Shown here: piece by piece, positions 40,218-49,228 of the stretch
How the letters are laid out: each line of letters opens with the position of its first letter
How positions within the stretch are numbered: position 1 is the first letter of the stretch
Assembly: GCA_963809695.1 (NCBI GenBank)
Contig: CAWEKI010000007.1
Location: forward strand, 310,001 to 374,000
Direction of reading: 5' to 3'
Origin: JAGDMJ01 sp963809695
GTDB lineage: Bacteria; Bacteroidota; Ignavibacteria; UBA10030; UBA6906
DNA: 64,000 nt
The notes under the pieces: generated by a model
The model's database searches: none
Told to the model about the DNA's origin: nothing
Seen by the model: only the letters and a program-made list of their open reading frames with translations
Position numbers and translations under genes: made by a program

Positions 40218-41765
40218 TTACTCTTCTTCGATTTCGAACTCTTTGTCTGAAGGGCGGACGTCATCATAGAGCCGGCGCAATGCGCGATACGCATCCTGGC
40301 TGCCGCGCACCGCACCGGCACGATACCAGTGGGCAGCCTCTGCCATTTTCTTCGGCACCCCGATCCCCTGCTCGTAACAGTAGCCCAATCCCACCTGGGC
40401 CAGGAGCGAGCCTTCCGGGACGGCCCGTTGCAGAAGCGAGACTGCGGTGCTGTCGTCGCGGACATCATCATCCTCTCTCAACATCGTCACGGCGAGCCGC
40501 ACCTCAGCATCGCGGCTCCCTTTTTTGACGGCCTGCCGCCAGAGTGAGGCCGCCCGAGCTTTGTCCTGCTCCACCCATTTCCCTCCATAATACCACAATC
40601 CCATCTCGATCAACGCCGGCACGTATCCTTGGTCCACTGATTTCTTCAGCATTTGCAACGCCTGGACCGGCGTGATCGTATTATCAAAGCCAAGAACCGC
40701 GAGCGCCGCCCAGGTAAAATCCGCAACGGCGTCTCCGCGCACGGAGCGCGCTTTGAGCTGGGCCTGAAAGCTCTTCTGCTCCACGATCCCCAGCAGCAAC
40801 GCAGGAGCCTTGGGGGCATCAAGGCGGACAGCCCTGACATAATACGCCGCAGCCGCGACCGAATCTTTCTTTGCTTCAAGGCCGCGCTCCGCGCATCGGC
40901 CCAGTACCGTGAGCGCTTCGGGGCTCCCCGCGTCCGCCGCGTGCACGAGATGGCCGAAGGTTACGGAATCGACGTTGAGCGCACTGTCCGGTTGAGCAGA
41001 GAGACCAAGCGCCATCCGCATATCCTCACCGGCTCCTTTGACAAGATCCCCCAGCGATTCCCCGGTTGATTTCGATGAGTCACCCGGAAAGTCCAGCAAC
41101 ACCGGCATCGTGGACGACGGAAGGAGCGATCCCGGATTCTTTGCCGATGCCGCCGGCATAACAGCCTTTGCAGCCTCCGCCTCCGCTCGCTTCTCGGCAA
41201 ACTCCGGCAGGGCATCCTTGGCCGGCTTGAATCCCGCATCAGCCGCCTTTTTCATCCACTGGTATGCTTTTCCCCAATCGCGAGGCACGACAAGATCTTC
41301 CGTCAATACCGAGGCGAGAAAATACTGCGCATCCGGCATATCCTGGGACGCAGTCTCAAGGAGGTATCGGTAGGAGAGGAACGGATCCCAGGGCATGCCC
41401 CAGCCATGGAATGCCATGATCGCAACGTCGAACTTCGCCGTCAGCATCCCCTGGTTCGCCGCTTTCAGCATCCAGTAAGCCGCCTTTGTGGTGTCCCGTT
41501 CAACGCCCATGCCATACAAATACCTGACTGCCAGCTCCTGCTGCGCCATCATGTCCCCCGCATTGGCCTTCCGGGCTACAAGAAAAGCGAACCAGATCTG
41601 CCTTAGAGCATCCGATTCCTGGACGGGGGGCGCTTCCGGCGGGGGGCGATAGCTGCGGAACACGGGGCTGCTTTTCTTGTCCTGTGCCCGAAGAACGGAC
41701 GGACAGAGATCGATCAGGAGGAGAGATAACCCCAACAAAATGATAATGCGAAGGAAACGAACCAT
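40218..41765 (-). CDS. Exported Sel1-repeat (TPR-like) protein
   Basis: A 515-residue protein with signal segment MVRFLRIIILLGLSLLLIDL. Sel1-like repeats of about 36 residues occur in two blocks. At residues 70-200 are AQQELAVRYLYGMGVERDTTKAAYWMLKAANQG, AKFDVAIMAFHGWGMP and AQYFLASVLTEDLVVPRDWGKAYQWMKKAADAG. At residues 280-505 the repeats include PEALTVLGRCAERG, PALIEMGLWYYGGKW, AEVRLAVTMLREDDD and AQVGLGYCYEQGIGVPKKMAEAAHWYRAGA. Sel1 proteins are binding scaffolds. The C-terminus is strongly acidic (EFEIEEE). It lies 141 bases after the permease operon, separated by a hairpin, and is convergent with the Rossmann-protein gene. Confidence 0.88.
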   Translation of the reverse strand: MVRFLRIIILLGLSLLLIDLCPSVLRAQDKKSSPVFRSYRPPPEAPPVQESDALRQIWFAFLVARKANAGDMMAQQELAVRYLYGMGVERDTTKAAYWMLKAANQGMLTAKFDVAIMAFHGWGMPWDPFLSYRYLLETASQDMPDAQYFLASVLTEDLVVPRDWGKAYQWMKKAADAGFKPAKDALPEFAEKRAEAEAAKAVMPAASAKNPGSLLPSSTMPVLLDFPGDSSKSTGESLGDLVKGAGEDMRMALGLSAQPDSALNVDSVTFGHLVHAADAGSPEALTVLGRCAERGLEAKKDSVAAAAYYVRAVRLDAPKAPALLLGIVEQKSFQAQLKARSVRGDAVADFTWAALAVLGFDNTITPVQALQMLKKSVDQGYVPALIEMGLWYYGGKWVEQDKARAASLWRQAVKKGSRDAEVRLAVTMLREDDDVRDDSTAVSLLQRAVPEGSLLAQVGLGYCYEQGIGVPKKMAEAAHWYRAGAVRGSQDAYRALRRLYDDVRPSDKEFEIEEE

Positions 41766-41872
41766 TCGAGGTCGCTGACTCAGCTACTTGTTTTAGATCG
41801 ATGGTAAGATACGAGAAACGGAGGGAAAAGTAAATGATGAGACGAACGAGCTCACAGGAAAAGGCATACAAC

Positions 41873-41902
41873 AGCAGGGACACGGCATGCAGTGTCCCTG
41901 CT
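41873..41902 (-). terminator. Hairpin after the export operon
   Basis: AGCAGGGACAC (41873-41883) and GTGTCCCTGCT (41892-41902) form a perfect 11-bp stem five bases after the last permease stop. On the minus strand the following bases are GTTGTATGCCTTTTCC, so the T-run is delayed. It is a likely 3' end of the minus-strand export operon. Confidence 0.6.
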
Positions 41903-41906
41903 CTGG

Positions 41907-43169
41907 TTACTCGAACCGCAGCGCCTCGATGGGATCAAGGTTCGCAGCCTTCCATGCCGGATACACGCCGAAGAGCAGTCCCACAATCGAGCAGACCCCA
42001 ATGCCGATTGCCACCCAATCCCACGGGATGACGGCCGGAACCTTGAGCAGCAAGCCCACGACATTGCCTCCCATAACGCCGGCGACAATCCCGATGATTC
42101 CACCGATCTCACAGAGAATCACCGCCTCGATCATGAATTGCGAGAGAATATCCCGCTTCAATGCCCCTATGGACTTACGGATACCGATTTCCCGCGTGCG
42201 TTCGGTGACCGAAACCAGCATGATGTTCATGATCCCCACCCCGGCCGCCAGAAGCGAGATCGAGCTGACCAGCATGACGCCAAGACGCAGATACAATGTG
42301 AAATCGTTGAACTGTTTGATCACCGAATCGTTCGAGAAATAGGCGAAGTCATCAGGATCACCGGGGGCCACTTTCCGGGCGGCACGCAGTATGCCGCGGG
42401 ATTGTTCAATCGCATCATCCACGACTTCCCGGTTGAGCGCCTTGACCATAATATGGATATTCTGGCTCGTCTTCCCGTATTTCTGGAAGTAGGTGAATAT
42501 GGGGATCGTGATGAAGTTGTCCTGATTGCCTCCCAGAGCCCCTCCTTTTTTGCCGAACACGCCAATGACCTGATAGAGAGCCCCGTCGACCCGTATGGTT
42601 TCTCCTACCGGATTGATCATGGGGGGGAAGAGTCTCTCGGCAACAGTTTCACCAAGTATCGCAACGGGACGGGACATGTCCATGTCCTGCTGCGTGAACC
42701 CGCGCCCGTTGACGACCGTCCAGTCGTTGGTGATCAGGCCTTCCATGTTCTCTCCAGCTACCTGGACGTTCGGGTTGGTCTTCTGCCCTTTCCAGAACAC
42801 AATCTTTCCGAATTCCCAGCTCTCGATTCCTACCGCCTCGGCGAGCGTCGCTCTCTCGCGGACCGCGAGTGCCTGCTCGTACGTGATGTCTTTCCTGTTC
42901 CTCATCCGGCGGCGCTGTTCCGGCGAAGAATCAAACTCGTTGCTGAACTTCTGGATCTGAAAGGTATTTGCGCCAAGCTGCATGATCCCTTCTTCGATGC
43001 TGTTGCGCAAGACCCCCACCGCCGTCATCACCGAAATAATGGAGAACACGCCCACCACCACGCCGAGAAGCGTGAGAATCGATCGGAGCTTGCTGGCCCG
43101 GATGGCGGCAAGCGCCATCAGCAGACTCTCCCTGAAGTTCGACCATTCCAGCACTAATTTCTTCCCCAT
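41907..43169 (-). CDS. MacB-type ABC transporter permease, third copy
   Basis: A 420-residue permease of the MacB/FtsX family without its own ATPase. A cytoplasmic start (EWSNFRESLLMALAAIRASKLRS) leads to the first helix, followed by a large periplasmic MacB-PCD domain (about 50-290). Three C-terminal helices contain GVGIMNIMLVSVTERTREIGIRKSIGA and end YPAWKAANLDPIEALRFE. It closely resembles the gene before it (43191-44450), including 58 identical bases (42214-42271 versus 43498-43555), so the pair arose by recent tandem duplication. It is the last gene of the TolC-MacA-ATPase operon. Confidence 0.92.
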   Translation of the reverse strand: MGKKLVLEWSNFRESLLMALAAIRASKLRSILTLLGVVVGVFSIISVMTAVGVLRNSIEEGIMQLGANTFQIQKFSNEFDSSPEQRRRMRNRKDITYEQALAVRERATLAEAVGIESWEFGKIVFWKGQKTNPNVQVAGENMEGLITNDWTVVNGRGFTQQDMDMSRPVAILGETVAERLFPPMINPVGETIRVDGALYQVIGVFGKKGGALGGNQDNFITIPIFTYFQKYGKTSQNIHIMVKALNREVVDDAIEQSRGILRAARKVAPGDPDDFAYFSNDSVIKQFNDFTLYLRLGVMLVSSISLLAAGVGIMNIMLVSVTERTREIGIRKSIGALKRDILSQFMIEAVILCEIGGIIGIVAGVMGGNVVGLLLKVPAVIPWDWVAIGIGVCSIVGLLFGVYPAWKAANLDPIEALRFE

Positions 43170-43190
43170 CTCTCCGCTCCTCCATTGTGG

Positions 43191-44450
43191 TTATTCAAAC
43201 CGCAATGCCTCAATCGGGTCAAGATTTGCAGCCTTCCATGCCGGATACACGCCAAAGACCAAGCCTACCACCGAACAGACACCGATGCCGATCGCCACCC
43301 ACTCCCACGGAATGACGGCAGGCACGTCGAGAAGCAACCCCACCACATTTCCCCCCAGAATGCCCAGAAAGATCCCGATCAATCCCCCAATTTCACAAAG
43401 GATCACCGCCTCGATCATAAACTGCGAGAGGATGTCCTTTTTCATGGCTCCGATGGACTTGCGGATGCCGATCTCCCGCGTGCGCTCGGTGACCGAGACC
43501 AGCATGATGTTCATGATCCCCACCCCGGCCGCCAGAAGCGAGATCGAGCTGACCAAGAGAACGCCAAGACGCAAGTAGAATGTGAACTCGTTGAATTGCT
43601 TCACAAGCGAATCGTTTGAGAAATATCCAAAGTCGTCGTCTGCTCCCGGGGCGACCTTCCGGGCCGTGCGCAGAATGGACCTTGACTCCTCGATTGCATC
43701 GTCTACCACTTCCCTGTTGAGCGCCTTCACCATGATACGGACGCTCCGGTCCGCTTTCCCGTACTTCTGAAAGAACGTTGTAAGAGGAACCGCCACGAAG
43801 TTGTCTTGATTGCCTCCGAGAGAGCCTCCCTTCTTCTCGAGCACCCCGATCACCTGGTACAGAGAGCCGTCAACCCGAATGGTTTGCCCGATGGGGTCTA
43901 CGTGGGGAGGAAAGAGCTTTTCCCTCACCGGCTTCCCCAGGATCGCCACGTCTCGAGACAAATCCAGATCCTGGGCCACGAAGGAACGCCCCGTTTCCAC
44001 AACATAGTCGTTGGTGATCATCCCTTCGAGGTTTTCTCCCAGCAGGCTGACGTTGGGATTCGTCTTCTCCCCGTTCCAGTACACAATTCGCCCCCACCGA
44101 TCTATTTCGATTCCCACCGCCTCAGCGAGCGTTGCCCTGTCCTTCACCTGAAGGGCCTGTTCGTACGTGATGTCCTTCCGGTTATGGTACTTGTGACGAT
44201 TCTCGTGATTGTCGCCGATGACCACCGGGAATTTCTGGATTTGAAATGTGTTCGCCCCAAGCTGCGTGATGCCTTCTTCAATGCTGTTGCGCAAGACCCC
44301 CACCGCCGTCATCACCGAAATAATAGAGAATACTCCGACGACCACGCCGAGGAGCGTGAGAACCGATCGGAGCTTGCTGGAGCGGATGGCGGCAAGCGCC
44401 ATCAGCAGACTCTCTTTGAAGTTGGACCATTCGAAGACAAGTTTACTCAT
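43191..44450 (-). CDS. MacB-type ABC transporter permease, second copy
   Basis: A 419-residue permease with the same layout as the neighbouring copies. The start EWSNFKESLLMALAAIRSSKLRS leads to helix 1, then the periplasmic MacB-PCD domain, then the FtsX domain with GVGIMNIMLVSVTERTREIGIRKSIGA and the terminal DPIEALRFE. Its ATG overlaps the end of the first permease gene by eight bases, and the third copy starts 21 bases after its stop. The two copies differ mainly in the periplasmic domain (for example FPVVIGDNHENRHKYHN here versus FSNEFDSSPEQRRRMRN). The substrate-facing part has therefore diverged while the membrane part stayed conserved. Confidence 0.92.
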   Translation of the reverse strand: MSKLVFEWSNFKESLLMALAAIRSSKLRSVLTLLGVVVGVFSIISVMTAVGVLRNSIEEGITQLGANTFQIQKFPVVIGDNHENRHKYHNRKDITYEQALQVKDRATLAEAVGIEIDRWGRIVYWNGEKTNPNVSLLGENLEGMITNDYVVETGRSFVAQDLDLSRDVAILGKPVREKLFPPHVDPIGQTIRVDGSLYQVIGVLEKKGGSLGGNQDNFVAVPLTTFFQKYGKADRSVRIMVKALNREVVDDAIEESRSILRTARKVAPGADDDFGYFSNDSLVKQFNEFTFYLRLGVLLVSSISLLAAGVGIMNIMLVSVTERTREIGIRKSIGAMKKDILSQFMIEAVILCEIGGLIGIFLGILGGNVVGLLLDVPAVIPWEWVAIGIGVCSVVGLVFGVYPAWKAANLDPIEALRFE

Positions 44451-45666
44451 ATCGCAGGGCTTCCACAGGGTTCATACGCGCGGCGCGGTATGCGGGGAGG
44501 AATCCTGAGATCACGCCGACGGCAAGCGAAATGCCGATTGAAATGAAGACAACCGACAACGGCATCGCCGTCGGGAGGAACTGATCAACGATCAGGCTGA
44601 GCGGGAAGGCAATGATCAGCCCCAGGATTCCGCCGATCAGGCAGATCACCGCCGCTTCGGAGAGAAATTGCATAAGAATTGTCCTTCTCTTGGCGCCGAT
44701 CGCCTTCCGGATGCCGATCTCCTTCGTCCGCTCGGTCACCGACACGAACATGATGTTCATGATGCCGATTCCGCCCACGAACAGCGAGAGGCCGGTGATG
44801 AAGAGCCCGATCGTCGCAATGGTCAGGCTGATGGGGCCGAAGGTCTGGGTCAGGATCTCCTGCTGGTTGATGCTGAAATCGTCCGGCTTACCCGGCGGCA
44901 GGCCGCGGATCTGGCGCATGACGCCTTCGAGTTCAATCTTGGCGTCTTCCATCTGCTTGAGGTCCGCGACGCGCACCTGAATGGTGACGTCGCGCCGCGT
45001 CCCGAAATGGCTCTGGAAGGAGAAGAGCGGGATGAAGACTCGCGAATCCGTCGTGAACTGACCGAAGAGCCCTCCTTGTTTCTCGAAAATCCCGACGACG
45101 GTATAGGGAAAGCCCCCCACCCGCATGGTCTTGCCGATGGGATCCTCCGTGGGAAAGAGATTCTCCGCAATAGTAGCGCCGATGGCGCAGACCGGGCGCC
45201 CTCCGGCAGACTCCTCGGCAGTAAAGAACCGTCCATCCGCCAGCGTACTCCCCGAGGCCAGGAGATACTGGTTGGTTGTGCCGCTGACAAAGGCATCCTC
45301 GGTCACGTTGTTGCCGTACGTCACGCGCCGCCTTGTGCCAACCACGGGCGCCACGGCATCGGAAAGCGTGACCTGGCGCTCAATGCCCCTGGCATACTTT
45401 ACCTCCAGGTTCCGCCTGCCCCGGAACGTGGACCAGTCGTCGTTCGAGACCCAGGGATACTTCTGGACGTAGAGCACATCCGTGCCAAACGCCGCGGCGC
45501 TCTTGTCAAATGCCCGGTTGATTCCCTCGATGGCCGTCGACATGAGCGTCACTGACACAATGCCGATGACGATGCCCAGCGTGGTCAGGACGGACCGCAT
45601 CTTGTTTGCGCGGATCGCCTTGAAGGAGATCAACAACCCTTCTTTCAGCTCCGTGAAGAAATACAT
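44443..45666 (-). CDS. MacB-type ABC transporter permease, first copy
   Basis: A 407-residue MacB/FtsX permease, more distant from the two that follow. The N-terminus FTELKEGLLISFKAIRANKMRSVLTTLGIVIG has the usual coupling helix before helix 1. A periplasmic domain extends to about 270. The C-terminal part has GGIGIMNIMFVSVTERTKEIGIRKAIGA and ends YRAARMNPVEALRYE. It starts 14 bases after the ATPase gene. A working transporter needs two permease chains and two ATPases, so this copy may pair with itself or with one of the downstream copies. Confidence 0.92.
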   Translation of the reverse strand: MYFFTELKEGLLISFKAIRANKMRSVLTTLGIVIGIVSVTLMSTAIEGINRAFDKSAAAFGTDVLYVQKYPWVSNDDWSTFRGRRNLEVKYARGIERQVTLSDAVAPVVGTRRRVTYGNNVTEDAFVSGTTNQYLLASGSTLADGRFFTAEESAGGRPVCAIGATIAENLFPTEDPIGKTMRVGGFPYTVVGIFEKQGGLFGQFTTDSRVFIPLFSFQSHFGTRRDVTIQVRVADLKQMEDAKIELEGVMRQIRGLPPGKPDDFSINQQEILTQTFGPISLTIATIGLFITGLSLFVGGIGIMNIMFVSVTERTKEIGIRKAIGAKRRTILMQFLSEAAVICLIGGILGLIIAFPLSLIVDQFLPTAMPLSVVFISIGISLAVGVISGFLPAYRAARMNPVEALRYE

Positions 45667-45680
45667 ACGTTATTCCCCCG

Positions 45681-46406
45681 TCAGGATGCCTTTGCGGCCG
45701 CATACGACCGGCGTTTCTCGATTGGCACGGCTTCATCACTTTCGATGTGCCCGTCGCGAAGACGGATGACACGGTATGCATGCTCCGCGATATCCGCCTC
45801 GTGCGTAACCAGGATAATGGTATTCCCTTGCCGGTGCAGCTCCTCGAAGAGCATCATGATCTCTTCGCCGGTCTTCGTGTCCAGATTTCCGGTCGGCTCG
45901 TCGGCCAGGATGATGGATGGGCGGGTGACCAGTGCGCGAGCCACGGCGACACGCTGACGTTGGCCGCCCGACAACTCATTGGGCTTATGGTGGACCCTGT
46001 CTCCCAGCTGCACGTGCTCCAGCGTTTCCTGGGCACGCCGTTTCCGTTCTGCGGAAGGAACTCCCGCATAGATCAACGGAAGCTCCACATTATGAAGAGA
46101 ATCAGACCGGGCCAGCAGGTTGAATGTCTGGAATACGAACCCGATTTCCTTGTTGCGGATCCTTGCCAGCGCATTGTCGTCCATCTCGCTGACGTTGACC
46201 CCGTTGAACAGGTACAGACCGGACGTGGGTGTGTCCAGGCAGCCAATGATGTTCATGAGCGTTGACTTGCCGGAGCCTGACGGGCCCATAATGGCAACAT
46301 ACTCGTTGCGTGCGATGTTCAGCGAGACGCCGCGCAGCGCATGCACTTCCTCGGCCCCGCCCATGTCATAGGTCTTGACGATGTTCTTCAGTTCGATGAC
46401 GTCCAT
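45681..46406 (-). CDS. ABC transporter ATP-binding protein (MacB/LolD type)
   Basis: A 241-residue stand-alone ATPase. Walker A is GPSGSGKST (about 41-49), the Q-loop is FVFQTFNLL, the signature is LSGGQRQRVAVARAL, Walker B is IILADEPTGNLD and the switch histidine is in LVTHEAD. The LDTPTSG and RNKEIGFVFQTFNLLAR segments are typical of the MacB/LolD/FtsE group that powers FtsX-type permeases. It is the only ATPase in the operon, followed by three permease genes, and so probably serves all of them. It lies 27 bases after the adaptor gene. Confidence 0.95.
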   Translation of the reverse strand: MDVIELKNIVKTYDMGGAEEVHALRGVSLNIARNEYVAIMGPSGSGKSTLMNIIGCLDTPTSGLYLFNGVNVSEMDDNALARIRNKEIGFVFQTFNLLARSDSLHNVELPLIYAGVPSAERKRRAQETLEHVQLGDRVHHKPNELSGGQRQRVAVARALVTRPSIILADEPTGNLDTKTGEEIMMLFEELHRQGNTIILVTHEADIAEHAYRVIRLRDGHIESDEAVPIEKRRSYAAAKAS

Positions 46407-46433
46407 GTGATCGATTCCTTTGTTCGAATCAGA

Positions 46434-47705
46434 TTATGCGCCTTCCGGCTTCGGCTGCTGACCTTGCTTTTTCTGCTCTTCCACGCGCACCTTGGAACCG
46501 TCCTCCAGCTCACGGTTAATGGCCTTGTAGCTTCCTGAAACGATGTCCATCCCGTCCTTCACCCCTTCGCTGATCTCCACATACTGATCACTGCTGATGC
46601 CCCGCTTCACCGGCACCGCCTTGGCAACGCCGTTCTCCACGGCGAACACGATCTCCTTGGGTTTGTTGTCCGCCCGGGCTTTCGCTGCAGATCCACTGGC
46701 AGCCACAGGCGCCGGCTGCGCCCCGCCCTCCCCTTCCTTTATTTCCATCTTCGGCGCACGGGTCGTGACGCACTGGATCGGCACGGTCAATACATTCTGC
46801 TTGGTTTCAGTTTCTATGTTGGCCGTCATGGACATCCCCGGCCGCAGGATAAGGCTCTGGTCGACGATGCGCATTCTGACTTCAAAGTTGGTCACCTCTT
46901 CCTGTGTCCCCAACCCCTTCGACGTTGCCGTGTTGGCAATCTCGTAGACCACGCCGTTCACTTTTTTGTCCGGGAAGGCGTCGACCGAAATGCGTGCCGT
47001 ATCGCCGACGGTCACCAGAATGACATCGGTCTCGCTCACGTCCACACGGGCCTCCATGCGGGACAGATCCGCAATGGTCATCACATCCGTTCCCTGGAAT
47101 TGCTGCGTTCCCAGGACGCGCTCCCCCTTCTCGGAGTTAAGCTGGCTCACGGTTCCGTCCATCGGGGAGAACACCGTTGTCTTGCGAAGGTTCTCCTCCG
47201 CCTGTTCGAGCGATGCCTGCGCCTGCTCGAATGAAGCCTTGGACTGCTCGTAGGCCGCGCGAGCCTGATCGTACTCAGACTCAGAGGTTAGTCCCTTCTT
47301 GTACAGGCTCTCAAAGCGGCGAAAGTCCGGCTCGGTTCTTGTGAGACCCGCCTTTGCCTGCAGCAGCCCCGCAGCGTACTGATTCCGCTGGGCGATGTAC
47401 ACGTCCGGCTTGATCTTCATCAACAGATCTCCCCGTTTTACCCGGTCGCCTTCCTTGACCGGCAACTCCACAATTTCCCCGCTGACCTCGGGGGAAATCT
47501 TCACCTGGACTTCCGGCTGGATCTTGCCCGTCGCGGTCACGACCTGGGTGATCGTCCGTGCAGAAACTTTCTCCGTCTGCACGGTAATGATGGGCTCCTT
47601 CTTGCTGCCCATGAAAACGACCAGGGCGAGCACGATCAGGACGATTCCGAGAATGGAGAAGATGATGATCTTCTTCTTCCGCGACTTTTTTCCGTTGGTG
47701 GCCAT
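46434..47705 (-). CDS. MacA-like periplasmic adaptor protein
   Basis: A 423-residue membrane fusion protein. After a basic start (MATNGKKSRKKK) comes a membrane anchor (IIIFSILGIVLIVLALVVF, about 13-31). The first lipoyl half is KISPEVSGEIVELPVKEGDRVKRGDLLM. A helical hairpin follows with repeated Ala/Gln/Glu heptads (YEQSKASFEQAQASLEQAEE). The second lipoyl half is VFSPMDGTVSQLNSEKGERV, and beta-barrel domains come last. An extra Ala/Gly/Pro-rich insertion (about 325-350) and a Gln-rich tail are unlike E. coli MacA. It bridges the FtsX-type permeases and the TolC homologue encoded 42 bases upstream. Confidence 0.93.
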   Translation of the reverse strand: MATNGKKSRKKKIIIFSILGIVLIVLALVVFMGSKKEPIITVQTEKVSARTITQVVTATGKIQPEVQVKISPEVSGEIVELPVKEGDRVKRGDLLMKIKPDVYIAQRNQYAAGLLQAKAGLTRTEPDFRRFESLYKKGLTSESEYDQARAAYEQSKASFEQAQASLEQAEENLRKTTVFSPMDGTVSQLNSEKGERVLGTQQFQGTDVMTIADLSRMEARVDVSETDVILVTVGDTARISVDAFPDKKVNGVVYEIANTATSKGLGTQEEVTNFEVRMRIVDQSLILRPGMSMTANIETETKQNVLTVPIQCVTTRAPKMEIKEGEGGAQPAPVAASGSAAKARADNKPKEIVFAVENGVAKAVPVKRGISSDQYVEISEGVKDGMDIVSGSYKAINRELEDGSKVRVEEQKKQGQQPKPEGA

Positions 47706-47747
47706 AGTTGTGCCAATCCTTTTTGTTTAACACACGATGAAACGATC

Positions 47748-49106
47748 CTAGTAGCTCTTCTCGCCCAGTGCGTATTCCACGTTGCGCTTCGAGGTAATAT
47801 AATTGTATGACGCGTTCACCTGGTTTGCCTGCGCATTGACGAGGTTGGCATTGGCAACCATCAGATCCAGCAGCGTACCGGCGCCCAGGTTGTACCGTTC
47901 CTCGGCGATTTTCCGGTCCTCCGTGGCTGACACCAATCCCTTTTGACTCACTTCATATTGTTTCCGGGCCGCTTCGAGATCCAACAGCGCTTTCTTCACA
48001 TCCACGTTGATGCTTCGCTCTGTCTGCACCAGCGAGATCTCGGCACTGCGCTGTGTTGCCATCGCCGATTGGAGCTGCTGGTTGGTCTGGAAACCATCGA
48101 AGATACTCCACGAAAGTCGGAGCCCCCAGTTCAAGTTTCTGTATTTCGTGACATCCTGAAGCGACGGGCTGTTCATCCCATACCCTGCAAAAGCCGCTAC
48201 GGACGGAAAATAGCTGCTGCGCGCGACACGGACACCGGCTTGTGACGCATTGAGTTGTTCGGTGGCACTCAGATAGTCCGGACGCGCGGCAACGGCACGC
48301 GCGCTGAGCTCGCCAAAATTCCGGTACTTCACGAATGTCGAATCCAGTTCCTCTTTCGTGATCTGTGTGGAGATCGTTGTGTCTGCTACGGTGTAGTCTT
48401 GGGAAACGTCAAGGCCGATCAGCGCCAGGAGGTCCGCTTTTGACTTGTCATAGTTGTTCTGGGCAGTGATCAGGGCCAGCTCATCGGTCGCAACCTGTGA
48501 TTGCTGCCTGTAGACGTCAGCGATGGAAAGGGCACCAACCCTGTTGGATTCTGTGATGCGGTCCAGCTGCTGCCGGTCGCGCTTCAAGTTCTCCTCGTTC
48601 ACCTTGACCAGCTGCTCGTTCCGCAGCACATTCAAATAGTCGCTCTCCACCTGGAAGACGACCGACTGCCGGGTGCGTGCCGATGTCTGCTCCGCCGATA
48701 CCGCAATTGACGACGCCCGGTCAGACTGTCCTTCACGCGAAAGTCCATTGAAGATCATATATCCGAGTGACAGGCCGGCAGAATAATTGTTCGCCACCGT
48801 CCGACCAGACGTGCCCGACTGGACTGGTACTCCATTGATATAGACCGGCGCGCTGCCGGGCCGGTCGTTCTGCGAACGGGTCCAGCCAGCGTCAGCGGAA
48901 AACGTCGGCAAATAACTTCCGGTTGCGGCAAGCACCCCGCTCTGGGCAGCCTCGACGTTGTAGGCGGCTTGCGCTACATTGATGTTCCGTTCAAGGGCAA
49001 TCTGCCTGGCCTGGTCCAGGGTGAGGGTCGTTGTCTGGGCAAAGAGTAGAGCACTTTGCCCCAAAAGAATTCCCACCCCAAATGTCCTGATCAATCGCAT
49101 GGTCAA
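47748..49106 (-). CDS. TolC-family outer-membrane channel of the Mac operon
   Basis: A 452-residue outer-membrane efflux protein with signal segment MTMRLIRTFGVGILLGQSALLFA. It contains two OEP repeats: LTLDQARQIALERNINVAQAAYNVEAAQSG near the start and ARSSYFPSVAAFAGYG plus LSWSIFDGFQTNQQLQSA in the second half. The end (YNYITSKRNVEYALGE) is standard. It is first in the operon and should be the outer-membrane exit of the MacAB-like exporter. The 122 bases before it contain a T7 run and an AAACTT-N15-GTCTAT pair on the minus strand that might be an ECF promoter; this is weak. Confidence 0.93.
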   Translation of the reverse strand: MTMRLIRTFGVGILLGQSALLFAQTTTLTLDQARQIALERNINVAQAAYNVEAAQSGVLAATGSYLPTFSADAGWTRSQNDRPGSAPVYINGVPVQSGTSGRTVANNYSAGLSLGYMIFNGLSREGQSDRASSIAVSAEQTSARTRQSVVFQVESDYLNVLRNEQLVKVNEENLKRDRQQLDRITESNRVGALSIADVYRQQSQVATDELALITAQNNYDKSKADLLALIGLDVSQDYTVADTTISTQITKEELDSTFVKYRNFGELSARAVAARPDYLSATEQLNASQAGVRVARSSYFPSVAAFAGYGMNSPSLQDVTKYRNLNWGLRLSWSIFDGFQTNQQLQSAMATQRSAEISLVQTERSINVDVKKALLDLEAARKQYEVSQKGLVSATEDRKIAEERYNLGAGTLLDLMVANANLVNAQANQVNASYNYITSKRNVEYALGEKSY

Positions 49107-49228
49107 CTCCGTAAATGAAGGAGATTACTTAGAAAGTGTGGAAAAAAGCCATATTTTCGTCGGAAGAATGTAGTACTATAGACGTTAAAAAAAGCACAAA
49201 GTTTCACTTCTTGGGTTGAAAAACGCCA

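Noticed and set aside
41892..43157. A 421-codon plus-strand frame opposite the third permease
   Set aside because: His/Asp-rich mirror of the conserved MacB permease; a similar mirror appears opposite the second permease because the genes are duplicates.
42214..43555. Long direct DNA repeats that could indicate an insertion sequence
   Set aside because: The repeats are corresponding parts of two paralogous permease genes in the same orientation; there is no transposase or terminal inverted repeat.
49178..49218. Possible fourth ECF promoter for the TolC-Mac operon (AAACTT-N15-GTCTAT, minus strand)
   Set aside because: The spacing and -35 differ from the three matching promoters, the nearby CAACC is 30 bases away from GTCTAT, and the T7 run suggests a transcript end instead.
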